Shown: positions 1 to 6,821 of the stretch, one piece after another
How the letters are laid out: each line of letters starts with the position of its first letter
How positions within the stretch are numbered: the first letter of the stretch is position 1
Assembly: GCA_905236265.1 (NCBI GenBank)
Contig: CAJOOV010000076.1
Coordinates: 1 to 22,931, forward strand
Source of the DNA: an uncultured Oscillospiraceae bacterium
GTDB lineage: Bacteria > Bacillota > Clostridia > Oscillospirales > Oscillospiraceae
DNA length: 22,931 nucleotides
Reading direction: 5' to 3'
Notes under the pieces: generated by a model
Seen by the model: the letters and a program-made list of their open reading frames with translations, nothing else
Database searches by the model: none
Told to the model about the DNA's origin: nothing
Made by a program: the position numbers and the translations under genes

Positions 1-1230
1 CAGATTGGCCAGAGACTTCATCTGCTCCTCCATGCCGCTCTTGGTGTCGTTGAACCACCATGCGGAGCCGTGCTGAATCTTGCCGGGAACCTCATCGGAC
101 TGGAACACGCCCAGCATGGTGCCAAGCTGCTCGTTGTCGGCGGGGTTCAGGGAGTAGAGGATGGTCTTGGGGCACTCGCCGGTCTCGTCCAGTGCGGAGA
201 GGAGCCGGGCAATGTCCCCGCCGCAGGTGTTCTGGGCGATCATGTCAAAGCCGGTATCCGGTCCCAGACGGCGGTACATCCGCTCGTTCATATTCCGCAG
301 GCAGGAGTAGTGAATCTGCATGGCGATGTTCAGGCGGTGATATGCCCTGCCCAGTGCCAGCAGCACGTTGGTCTGATAAATCTCCGCCTCTTCCACGCTG
401 AGGTTGCCGCCCTGCATCGCCTTGCAGAAGGCGGCATTGGCCTGCTCCATGGTGCCGGGGCGGAAGGGGATGTAGTCCAGACCGTGGTCACTGGCACGGC
501 AGCCCATCTTTGCAAAGAATTCCAGCCGCTCCACCAGAGCGTCAATGACCTCCTGTGCGCTGTTCAGGCTGTCCCTGCCCACGCTGGCAGCCAGCTTGCC
601 GATATAATCCGCAAAGCCCTCCTTGCTGATGTTGATGGCCTTGTCAGGGCGGAAGGAGGGGCAGACCTTCACGGTAATGGTGGGGTCGGCGGCGATCTTC
701 TCGTGCCACTCCAGAGAGTCAATGGGGTCGTCCGTGGTGCCCACCATGGCCACGTTGGACTGGCGCACCAGACCGCGCACGGTCATATTGGGGTCGTTTT
801 GCAGCATGTCGTTGCACTTGTCCCACACCGCTTTGGCATTGTCCAGCGTCAGAGGCTCCTCAATGCCGAAATACTTGTGCAGCTCCAGATTGCACCAGTG
901 GTACATGGGGTTGCCGATGGCCATTTCCAGCGCCTCCACGAACTTCAGAAACCGCTCATAGTCCGGCTTGTCCCCGGTGATGTAGTCCTCGCTGACGCCG
1001 TTGGAGCGCATGACACGCCACTTGTAGTGGTCACCGAAATAGGTGCCGTCCGGGTTGCGGCCTCCCAGCCAGACCTGTGCCAGATTCTCAAAGCGGCGAT
1101 CCTCATAGATCTCTCTGGGGGAGATGTGGCAGTGGTAGTCTACCAGCGGCATCTTGTCGGCGTAGTCGTGAAACAGGTGTCTCGCCGTCTCGGTTTCCAG
1201 CAGGAAATCCTTGTCCATAAATGCTCTCAT
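1..1230 (-). CDS. uxaC: Uronate isomerase (glucuronate/galacturonate isomerase), C-terminus cut by window edge
   Basis: Interconverts D-galacturonate with D-tagaturonate (and D-glucuronate with D-fructuronate), the first cytoplasmic step of galacturonate breakdown. The minus-strand frame is open from an ATG at 1230 to base 1, giving 410 residues of a family that usually runs near 470, so about 60 C-terminal residues lie outside the window. The protein opens MRAFMDKDFLL and carries the metal-binding HCH motif of this amidohydrolase-like family at residues 33-35 (VDYHCHISP), followed by the typical LGGRNPDGTYFGDHYKWR-like stretch. The start is supported by GAGGTG at 1243-1238, seven bases upstream. 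It is the last visible gene of the uxaB run, 14 bases after the upstream KDG kinase stop. Family identification is secure; the substrate is inferred from its neighbours. Confidence 0.96.
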   Translation of the reverse strand, partial: MRAFMDKDFLLETETARHLFHDYADKMPLVDYHCHISPREIYEDRRFENLAQVWLGGRNPDGTYFGDHYKWRVMRSNGVSEDYITGDKPDYERFLKFVEALEMAIGNPMYHWCNLELHKYFGIEEPLTLDNAKAVWDKCNDMLQNDPNMTVRGLVRQSNVAMVGTTDDPIDSLEWHEKIAADPTITVKVCPSFRPDKAINISKEGFADYIGKLAASVGRDSLNSAQEVIDALVERLEFFAKMGCRASDHGLDYIPFRPGTMEQANAAFCKAMQGGNLSVEEAEIYQTNVLLALGRAYHRLNIAMQIHYSCLRNMNERMYRRLGPDTGFDMIAQNTCGGDIARLLSALDETGECPKTILYSLNPADNEQLGTMLGVFQSDEVPGKIQHGSAWWFNDTKSGMEEQMKSLANL

Positions 1231-1244
1231 GTATTCGCACCTCA

Positions 1245-2330
1245 TTAGCGTTTAATATCGTAGTTCATGTTCATCAGATTGCGGATGGAGTCCACATCGT
1301 CTGTGATATTGCCGTCGCCGTGGATGGTATGCTTGATGACGCTGGAGGCAACGGCGAAGTTCACCATGTCCATGGGCTTATACCCGTGCATCATGGCATA
1401 GATCAGGCCGCTGGCAAAGGCATCGCCCCCGCCCACCCGGTCGAGAATAGTAAAGGTAAACAGGCGGCTTTCAAAGGTGTGCCCCTGATACCACATATAT
1501 GCCATCAGGCTGTTCTCGCTGCCGGAGTGGGCATAGCGGACATGCCGGGCAATGCACTTCAGGTTGGGATAGCGGGACACAAAGGCCTGAAACACCTCGT
1601 CCTGCGCCTCATAGCTGGGCTGCATGGGAAGACCGTCCTTCCAGTCGCCCCTGTCGTGGTTCTCCTCGTCCCGCCACAGGTGGTATGGCTCAATGCCGAA
1701 CAGCACATCCACAAAGGGCAGACACCGGGTGCAGTAGTCCCTCGCCTGCTCCCACGTCCACAGCAGGCTTCGGAAGTTGCCGTCAAAGCTGACGGTGAGC
1801 CCCAGCTCCTTTGCGCACTCCATCAGCCGCAGGGTGAACTCGGCGCAGGAGGGACCGAGGGCGGGAGTGATGCCGCTGAGGTGGAGCCAGTCGTACCCCT
1901 CCAGCAGGGCTTTGGGGTCGATTTGGGAGAAGTCGAACTCGGTGATGGCGCTGTGCTTGCGGTCATAGGTGACTTTGCTGGGACGGATGCCATAGCCGGT
2001 TTCCAGATAATAGATACCCAGGCGGTGGGTAGGTGTCTCCTCCGGCGTGGAGAGGATTACGGGAGTGCAGTGGACATCGTTGCTGCGCAGCATTCTCACT
2101 GCACTCTTTCCCAGAGAGTTATTCGGCACTACGCTGAAGAAGGTGGAATCCACATTCAGGTTGGCAAGGGCAAGGGCGATATTCGCCTCGCTGCCGCCGT
2201 AGCTGGCCTCAAAGTTGTTGGCCACCCGGATCTTACCGTAGTTAGGCGGGGTCAGGCGGAGCATGATCTCCCCAAAGGTGATAAACTTCTGTCCCGAAGT
2301 CTGGTTTAACAGGGGATTATGGTGATCCAT
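1245..2330 (-). CDS. kdgK: 2-keto-3-deoxygluconate kinase, PfkB family (paralogue 1)
   Basis: Predicted to phosphorylate 2-keto-3-deoxygluconate to KDPG with ATP in the cytoplasm. PfkB hallmarks are present: GGSEAN at about residues 45-50 and DRVGGGDAF near the C-terminus, whose Asp at about 303 would be the catalytic base. The stretch RPSKVTYDRKHSAI is typical of KDG kinases. At 361 residues it is longer than its neighbour paralogue; the extra length includes an acidic stretch after FGIEPYHLW with no counterpart in the neighbour. I chose the ATG at 2330 rather than the one at 2348 because AGGAGA (2342-2337) lies six bases before it; the upstream ATG would put that ribosome site inside the gene. 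It is downstream of the second kinase gene and upstream of uxaC. Confidence 0.9.
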   Translation of the reverse strand: MDHHNPLLNQTSGQKFITFGEIMLRLTPPNYGKIRVANNFEASYGGSEANIALALANLNVDSTFFSVVPNNSLGKSAVRMLRSNDVHCTPVILSTPEETPTHRLGIYYLETGYGIRPSKVTYDRKHSAITEFDFSQIDPKALLEGYDWLHLSGITPALGPSCAEFTLRLMECAKELGLTVSFDGNFRSLLWTWEQARDYCTRCLPFVDVLFGIEPYHLWRDEENHDRGDWKDGLPMQPSYEAQDEVFQAFVSRYPNLKCIARHVRYAHSGSENSLMAYMWYQGHTFESRLFTFTILDRVGGGDAFASGLIYAMMHGYKPMDMVNFAVASSVIKHTIHGDGNITDDVDSIRNLMNMNYDIKR

Positions 2331-2336
2331 AGTGAT

Positions 2337-2342
2337 TCTCCT
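2337..2342 (-). promoter_or_regulatory. Ribosome binding site deciding the start of KDG kinase 1
   Basis: AGGAGA on the minus strand, six bases before the ATG at 2330. It falls inside the frame opened by an ATG at 2348, which argues that the longer start is not used. Confidence 0.75.
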
Positions 2343-2355
2343 ATTCATGCACAGG

Positions 2356-2384
2356 CAGGGAAGGACAGCTCATGCCCTTCCCTG
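2356..2384 (-). other. Intercistronic stem-loop between the two KDG kinase genes
   Basis: A perfect 9-bp inverted repeat (CAGGGAAGG / CCTTCCCTG) with an 11-base loop sits in the 66-base gap between the kinase genes. On the minus transcript it is followed by CCTGTGCATGAATAGG and not by a run of U, so it does not look like an intrinsic terminator. A role in mRNA stability or partial attenuation is inference. Confidence 0.6.
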
Positions 2385-2396
2385 TAGTGAAGCGAA

Positions 2397-3425
2397 TTAC
2401 CGCTGGATACGGCCGGAGCCGTCGCCGCCGGCCAGCTTCTCCACCTCGGAGACGGACATCATGTTATAGTCGCCCTCGATGGTGTGCTTCAGAGCGGAGG
2501 CCGCCACTGCGAACTCCACAGCCGCCTGGGTGCTCTTGCCGGAGAGCAGGGCATAGATCAGACCGCCGCCGAAGCTGTCGCCGCCGCCGACACGGTCAAT
2601 GATGCGCAGCTCGTACTTCTTGGAGAAGCAATACTCCCCGGAGGCCACGTCATAGAGCATGGCGGACCAGCCGTTGTCGGAGGCGCTGTGGCTCTCACGC
2701 AGGGTGATGGCAACCTTCTCAAAGCCGAACTTATCCGCAAGCTGCTTTGCCACGGACTTGTAGCCCTCGTGGTTCAGGGTGCCTCCGTAAATATCGGTGG
2801 CCTCGGCCTCGATGCCGAACACGTCCTTTGCATCCTCCTCGTTGGAGATGCACACGTCCACATACTGGCACAGGTCGGTCATGGCAGCACGAGCTTGCTC
2901 ACGAGTCCACAGCTTGCCCCGGTAGTTCAGGTCGCAGGAGATCTTCACGCCCCGTGCCTTTGCGGCCTTACATGCCTCACGGCAAATCTCCACCACGTTC
3001 TCCCCCAGAGCCGGGGTGATGCCGGTAAAGTGGAACCAGTCGGCGCCGTCAAAGATCTTGTCCCAGTCGAAATCAGAAGGCTGGGCAAGCTGAATGGCGG
3101 AGTTGGCACGGTCATAGATGCACACGCTGCCCCGCTGGGAGGCGCCCTTTTCGTTGTAGTAGATGCCCACACGCTCGCCGCCTCTGGTAATCAGAGAGGT
3201 GTCCACGCCGTAGCGGCGCAGGGAGTTGATGGCCGCCTGACCGATGGCATGGGCGGGGAGCTTGGTGACAAAGGCAGCGTCCATGCCATAGTTGGCAAGG
3301 GAGACCGCCACATTGGCCTCGCCGCCGCCGAAGGTGAACTCCAGCGTGTTGGCCTGAACAAAGCGCTCATAGTTGAAGGGCTGCAGGCGAACCATCAGCT
3401 CGCCGAAGGTGACAATTCTGGACAT
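2397..3425 (-). CDS. kdgK: 2-keto-3-deoxygluconate kinase-like PfkB sugar kinase (paralogue 2)
   Basis: A 342-residue PfkB-family kinase, predicted to make KDPG from 2-keto-3-deoxygluconate. GGGEAN lies at residues 33-38, the substrate-site stretch IYDRANSAIQ is present, and DRVGGGDSFGGG carries the presumed catalytic Asp at about 283. Key motifs are intact, so this is not a decayed duplicate. It differs from the adjacent paralogue (shorter, no acidic insert, QRGSV in place of RPSKV), so the two may differ in substrate, for example KDG versus another 2-keto-3-deoxy sugar acid. AAGGAG precedes the ATG by about ten bases. It lies 26 bases downstream of the VOC gene. Family call is firm; exact substrate is inferred. 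Confidence 0.9.
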   Translation of the reverse strand: MSRIVTFGELMVRLQPFNYERFVQANTLEFTFGGGEANVAVSLANYGMDAAFVTKLPAHAIGQAAINSLRRYGVDTSLITRGGERVGIYYNEKGASQRGSVCIYDRANSAIQLAQPSDFDWDKIFDGADWFHFTGITPALGENVVEICREACKAAKARGVKISCDLNYRGKLWTREQARAAMTDLCQYVDVCISNEEDAKDVFGIEAEATDIYGGTLNHEGYKSVAKQLADKFGFEKVAITLRESHSASDNGWSAMLYDVASGEYCFSKKYELRIIDRVGGGDSFGGGLIYALLSGKSTQAAVEFAVAASALKHTIEGDYNMMSVSEVEKLAGGDGSGRIQR

Positions 3426-3451
3426 GGCAATTAAACTCCTTTATGAATCAA

Positions 3452-3802
3452 TTATTTTGCGTTGCACATGAGATGAATGGCAAAGCCGCAGACCTCCTGC
3501 TGGAGATAGATGGCGTTCAGCGTCCCGTCCTTGCGGTACTTTGCCGTATCGGGGCGCACAGAGAAGCCCCGCTGCTCCAGATCCTGCACTGCCGCCGGTA
3601 CATCCGGGGTGCCGATGGCGATGTGGCCGTTTCTTCCCAGATAGGGCTGCTTCATCAGCTCCACTGCTTTCCCCGCAAAGACAGAGCTGTTGCCCTCCTT
3701 TGCGGTGAGGCCGAACAAAGCCTCAAACATGGCCGCACCCTGACGGGCCTCTTCGGCGTTGGCGGCGTTGATGCCCACATGGGCCAGGGTGTACTCAACC
3801 AT
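3452..3802 (-). CDS. Small VOC (glyoxalase/bleomycin-resistance fold) protein coupled to KDPG aldolase
   Basis: A 116-residue protein starting MVEYTLAHVGIN. The pattern of one beta-alpha-beta-beta-beta unit at each end fits the vicinal-oxygen-chelate superfamily. Likely metal ligands by position are H8, E48, H60 and H110; the last (FAIHLM) replaces the Glu usual at the end of the second VOC module. Its ATG lies inside the last codons of the aldolase gene, overlapping by 8 bases, with AAGGTG just upstream, so the two are probably translationally coupled. The frame is open further upstream (to 3874), but that part is antisense-free aldolase coding sequence read in another frame and has no better start. 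The reaction is unknown; by context it may act on a keto-deoxy sugar acid or its breakdown product. The superfamily call is moderate-to-good. Confidence 0.82.
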   Translation of the reverse strand: MVEYTLAHVGINAANAEEARQGAAMFEALFGLTAKEGNSSVFAGKAVELMKQPYLGRNGHIAIGTPDVPAAVQDLEQRGFSVRPDTAKYRKDGTLNAIYLQQEVCGFAIHLMCNAK

Positions 3803-4439
3803 TGCGCACCTTGTCAACAATGACACGGCTCTGCTTGCACAGGTCAATGATCTTATCCCAGTTGCCGTTTTCAATGTCGTCCGCCTTCACCATGTAGGAG
3901 CCGCCGCAGGCAGCAATGACGGGGCAGGACAGATACTCCTCCAGATTCTTCAGGGAGATGCCGCCGGTGGGCATGACCTTAAACATGGGGAAGGGGGCGC
4001 TCATGGCCTTAATCTTGGCCAGACCGCCGGACTGCTCGGCGGGGAAGAACTTCACGACCTCATAGCCATAGGGCAGAGCCATCTGGTACTCGGTGGGAGT
4101 GGTGACGCCGGGGAAATACTGCACGCCCAGCTCCTTGCACTTGTCAGCGATCACATAGGCAAAGCCGGGGGAGACGATGAACTGAGCGCCTGCGTCCACA
4201 GCCGATTGCACCTGCTCCACGGTGAGCACAGTGCCTGCGCCCACGATCATATCAGGGCAGGTCTCCTTCATGATCTTGATTGCCTTGTCAGCGCCGGCGG
4301 CACGGAAGGTGACCTCAGCTACGGGAAGGCCGCCCTCGCACAGCGCCTTGGCCAGCGGTGCCGCATCACGCTCCGGGTGGTTCAGCTTGATGACGGGGAC
4401 AACACCGATTTTTGCGATAGCTTCATTTAACTGATTCAT
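3795..4439 (-). CDS. eda: KDPG/KHG aldolase (2-dehydro-3-deoxy-phosphogluconate aldolase)
   Basis: Class I aldolase that splits 2-keto-3-deoxy-6-phosphogluconate into pyruvate and glyceraldehyde 3-phosphate, the end of the uronate route. The 214-residue length is normal. The Schiff-base lysine is K130 in EVVKFFPAE, the catalytic Glu is E42 in AEVTFR, and the phosphate-binding PTGGI motif is at 157-161. I placed the start at the ATG at 4439, with GGGAGG at 4454-4449 nine bases upstream, in preference to an in-frame ATG at 4493 that would run into the preceding gene. The stop overlaps the VOC gene start. Confidence 0.96.
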   Translation of the reverse strand: MNQLNEAIAKIGVVPVIKLNHPERDAAPLAKALCEGGLPVAEVTFRAAGADKAIKIMKETCPDMIVGAGTVLTVEQVQSAVDAGAQFIVSPGFAYVIADKCKELGVQYFPGVTTPTEYQMALPYGYEVVKFFPAEQSGGLAKIKAMSAPFPMFKVMPTGGISLKNLEEYLSCPVIAACGGSYMVKADDIENGNWDKIIDLCKQSRVIVDKVRNG

Positions 4440-4459
4440 AGTGGTATTCCTCCCATTGA

Positions 4460-5314
4460 TTATAATTGTTCGTACAGACGCTCTAAGAAGCATCTGGAAG
4501 CGACTGCGTTATCGTTGCAGGTATTCTCCAGCGTTGCCTGAAGGAAGGGCTTTCGCTGTTTCATAAAGCGGAGAATATTGGTATAGTCCATCTCTCCCGT
4601 GCCGGCGGCGATGCTCTTCAGGTCGTCCCCCTGAGGCACAAAGTCCTTCAGGTGAACCACAGCCACATGCTCGCCCAGCTTGTCAATGGCCTCGTCGATC
4701 ACCCGTTCCCTGTGGTCGATATTGCCGGGGTAGAGGAGATTCACCGGGTCAAGGATAATGCGCAGGTTCTGGCTGCCCATGGCACGCAGCACCTCCACCG
4801 CCCGGTCGGGGCAGTAGACAATGTGCTTCCAAACCGGCTCGATGGCCACCGTCACGCCGTAATGCTCGGCGCACTCCACCACCGGGGCAAGCCCCCGCAG
4901 GAAGGTGTTCAGCGCCTCGTCAGAATGGGTGCTGCCGTCCATTTTGTAGGCGGCGTTGGGTGCGCCGGTCTCCGTTCCCACGACACCCGCTCCCATCAGC
5001 GCCGCTATGCGGATATGGGCATAGTATTTGCTCTGAATCTCTCTCAGCTTGTCCTCATCAGGATGGGCAAGGTTCAGGTAGCACCCCAGCACCGCCACAT
5101 CCAGCCCCGTTCTCTCAAAGACCCGCTTTGTGTGGAAGGCAAGACCTTCGTTCAGGGCGGCAGCATCGAAGGTGACGCCGGAGATGACCTTGGAGAAGGC
5201 GAGATGGACGCAGGAAAAGCCCTCTTCCTTTGCCTTTTCCGCCCGCTTCTCCATGGTGTGGTACTCAGAAGAGAGGGCTGTATTCACGTCATGCAGACGG
5301 ATTCCCAGTTGCAT
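4460..5314 (-). CDS. Sugar phosphate isomerase/epimerase-like TIM-barrel protein
   Basis: A 284-residue protein of the xylose-isomerase-like/AP-endonuclease-2 TIM-barrel superfamily. The four residues that normally hold the divalent metal are readable: E159 (VAIEPVW), D189 (IILDPVN), H221 (VVHLKD) and E263 (ATLENT). Such proteins are sugar or sugar-acid epimerases and isomerases, usually cytoplasmic, with substrates that cannot be read from sequence. It sits between uxaA and the aldolase in the galacturonate operon, so an epimerase of tagaturonate, fructuronate or a related keto-acid is plausible but unproven. AAGGAGG lies eight bases before the ATG. It is not a standard member of the known galacturonate pathway. 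Confidence 0.85.
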   Translation of the reverse strand: MQLGIRLHDVNTALSSEYHTMEKRAEKAKEEGFSCVHLAFSKVISGVTFDAAALNEGLAFHTKRVFERTGLDVAVLGCYLNLAHPDEDKLREIQSKYYAHIRIAALMGAGVVGTETGAPNAAYKMDGSTHSDEALNTFLRGLAPVVECAEHYGVTVAIEPVWKHIVYCPDRAVEVLRAMGSQNLRIILDPVNLLYPGNIDHRERVIDEAIDKLGEHVAVVHLKDFVPQGDDLKSIAAGTGEMDYTNILRFMKQRKPFLQATLENTCNDNAVASRCFLERLYEQL

Positions 5315-5328
5315 AAGTGCGCCTCCTT

Positions 5329-6801
5329 TTACAGCACTACGCCGTCCTTGAAGATGGAGATCTCCCGGAACCCCTTGCGCTCGGCGCAGGTCTGCCTGCC
5401 GGAGGCCACCTCGCAGACAAGGCTCAGCAGATCAGCCGCCGCCTCGTCAATGGTCTTCTCCCCGTCTGCAACCACACCGGCATTGAAGTCAATCCAGTTG
5501 CGCTTTTTTGTGGCCAGGGGGGTGTTGGTGGCAATCTTCATGGTAGGCGCAGGAGCGCCGAAGGGGGTTCCCCGTCCGGTGGTAAAGAGAATCAGGTGTG
5601 CCCCTGCGGCGGTGAGCGCCGTGGCGGAGACCAGATCGTTTCCGGGGCCGTAGAGCAGGTTCAAGCCCTTAGTGGTCACGGCCTCGCCGTAGTCAATCAC
5701 GTCCACAATGGGGGCAGTGCCGCCCTTTTGGACGCAGCCGCAGGACTTGTCCTCCAGCGTGGTGATGCCGCCCTGCTTGTTGCCGGGACTGGGGTTGTCG
5801 TAGACCACCTCGTTGTGGCGGATGAAATAATCCTTAAAGCCGTTGAGCATATGCGCCGCCTTCTGGAACACCTGCTCATTCACACAGCGGTTCATCAAAA
5901 AGTTCTCAGCGCCGAACATCTCCGGCACCTCTGTGAGGACGGTAGCGCCCCCCATAGCGCCCATCAGGTCGGAAAAGCGTCCCACGGTGGGGTTGGCGGT
6001 GATGCCGGACAGCCCGTCAGAGCCGCCGCACTTCATGCCCACCACCAGCTCGCTGACGGGCATCTCCTCCCGGCGGAACTGTGCGGCGTAGGCGGCGCAC
6101 TCCTTCAGAAGAGCGCTGCCCGCCTCAAGCTCGTCCTCCACCTGCTGGCAGGTGAGGAACTTCACCCGCTCCGGGTCGAAATCTCCCAGCTCCTCCAAAA
6201 ACTGCTCGTGGGTCAGGTTCTCACAGCCCAGACTCAGCACCAGCACTGCACCGGCGTTGGGGTGCCGGGTGAGGGCAGAGAGCAGCTTTCGGGTCTGTGC
6301 GTGGTCATGGCCGGTCTGGGAGCAGCCGAAGGGATGGGTAAAGGTGTACAGCCCGTCAATGGACCCGGTCACAAGGTGCTGGTTCTCCCGCACCAGCGTC
6401 TTTGCCACGTCGTTGACGCAGCCTACTGTGGGGATAATCCAGATCTCGTTTCGGATGGCGGCTCTGCCGTCCCGGCGGCGATAGCCCAGAAAGGTTTTGG
6501 GGGGCAGCTTCTCCGGAAACTGCACCTTGGGGCAGTAGGTGTACTCCACCTCTCCGGAGAGGTTGGTTGCCATATTGTGGGTATGCACCCAGTGTCCCGC
6601 CGCCACAGCGGAGGTGGCGTGGCCGATGGGAAGACCGTACTTCATCACCATCTCGCTCTCCGGAATCTCCCGAAGTGCCATCTTATGTCCCTGAGGGATG
6701 TCCTCCGCCGCTGCAACGCCCTGAAACACAGTGCCCTTTGCGATGGGGTGCAGGGCGACAGCCACGTTGTCCAGGGGATGAATCTTGATAAAATCAGGCA
6801 T
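5329..6801 (-). CDS. uxaA: Altronate dehydratase
   Basis: Dehydrates D-altronate to 2-keto-3-deoxygluconate. The 490-residue protein has the expected two-part architecture: an N-terminal SAF-like domain (about residues 10-80, with HATSAVAAGHWVHTHN) and the large UxaA catalytic domain. Family stretches include HPFGCSQTGHDH, GMKCGGSDGLSG and the Cys pair in KSCGCVQKGG, candidates for metal or cluster binding. Length and order match full-length single-chain UxaA. AAGGAGGG precedes the ATG by nine bases. It lies 20 bases downstream of uxaB and 14 bases upstream of the TIM-barrel gene, so one transcript is likely. Confidence 0.96.
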   Translation of the reverse strand: MPDFIKIHPLDNVAVALHPIAKGTVFQGVAAAEDIPQGHKMALREIPESEMVMKYGLPIGHATSAVAAGHWVHTHNMATNLSGEVEYTYCPKVQFPEKLPPKTFLGYRRRDGRAAIRNEIWIIPTVGCVNDVAKTLVRENQHLVTGSIDGLYTFTHPFGCSQTGHDHAQTRKLLSALTRHPNAGAVLVLSLGCENLTHEQFLEELGDFDPERVKFLTCQQVEDELEAGSALLKECAAYAAQFRREEMPVSELVVGMKCGGSDGLSGITANPTVGRFSDLMGAMGGATVLTEVPEMFGAENFLMNRCVNEQVFQKAAHMLNGFKDYFIRHNEVVYDNPSPGNKQGGITTLEDKSCGCVQKGGTAPIVDVIDYGEAVTTKGLNLLYGPGNDLVSATALTAAGAHLILFTTGRGTPFGAPAPTMKIATNTPLATKKRNWIDFNAGVVADGEKTIDEAAADLLSLVCEVASGRQTCAERKGFREISIFKDGVVL

Positions 6802-6821
6802 TGATCTGCCCTCCTTATGTC

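Noticed and set aside
1221..3434. Plus-strand frames over the KDG kinase genes
   Set aside because: Shadows of two well-supported PfkB genes; no domain features.
3803..3874. Upstream extension of the VOC protein to an ATG at 3874
   Set aside because: It would lie wholly inside the aldolase gene and add 24 residues unlike the VOC fold; the ATG at 3802 has a nearby ribosome site and the fold begins there.
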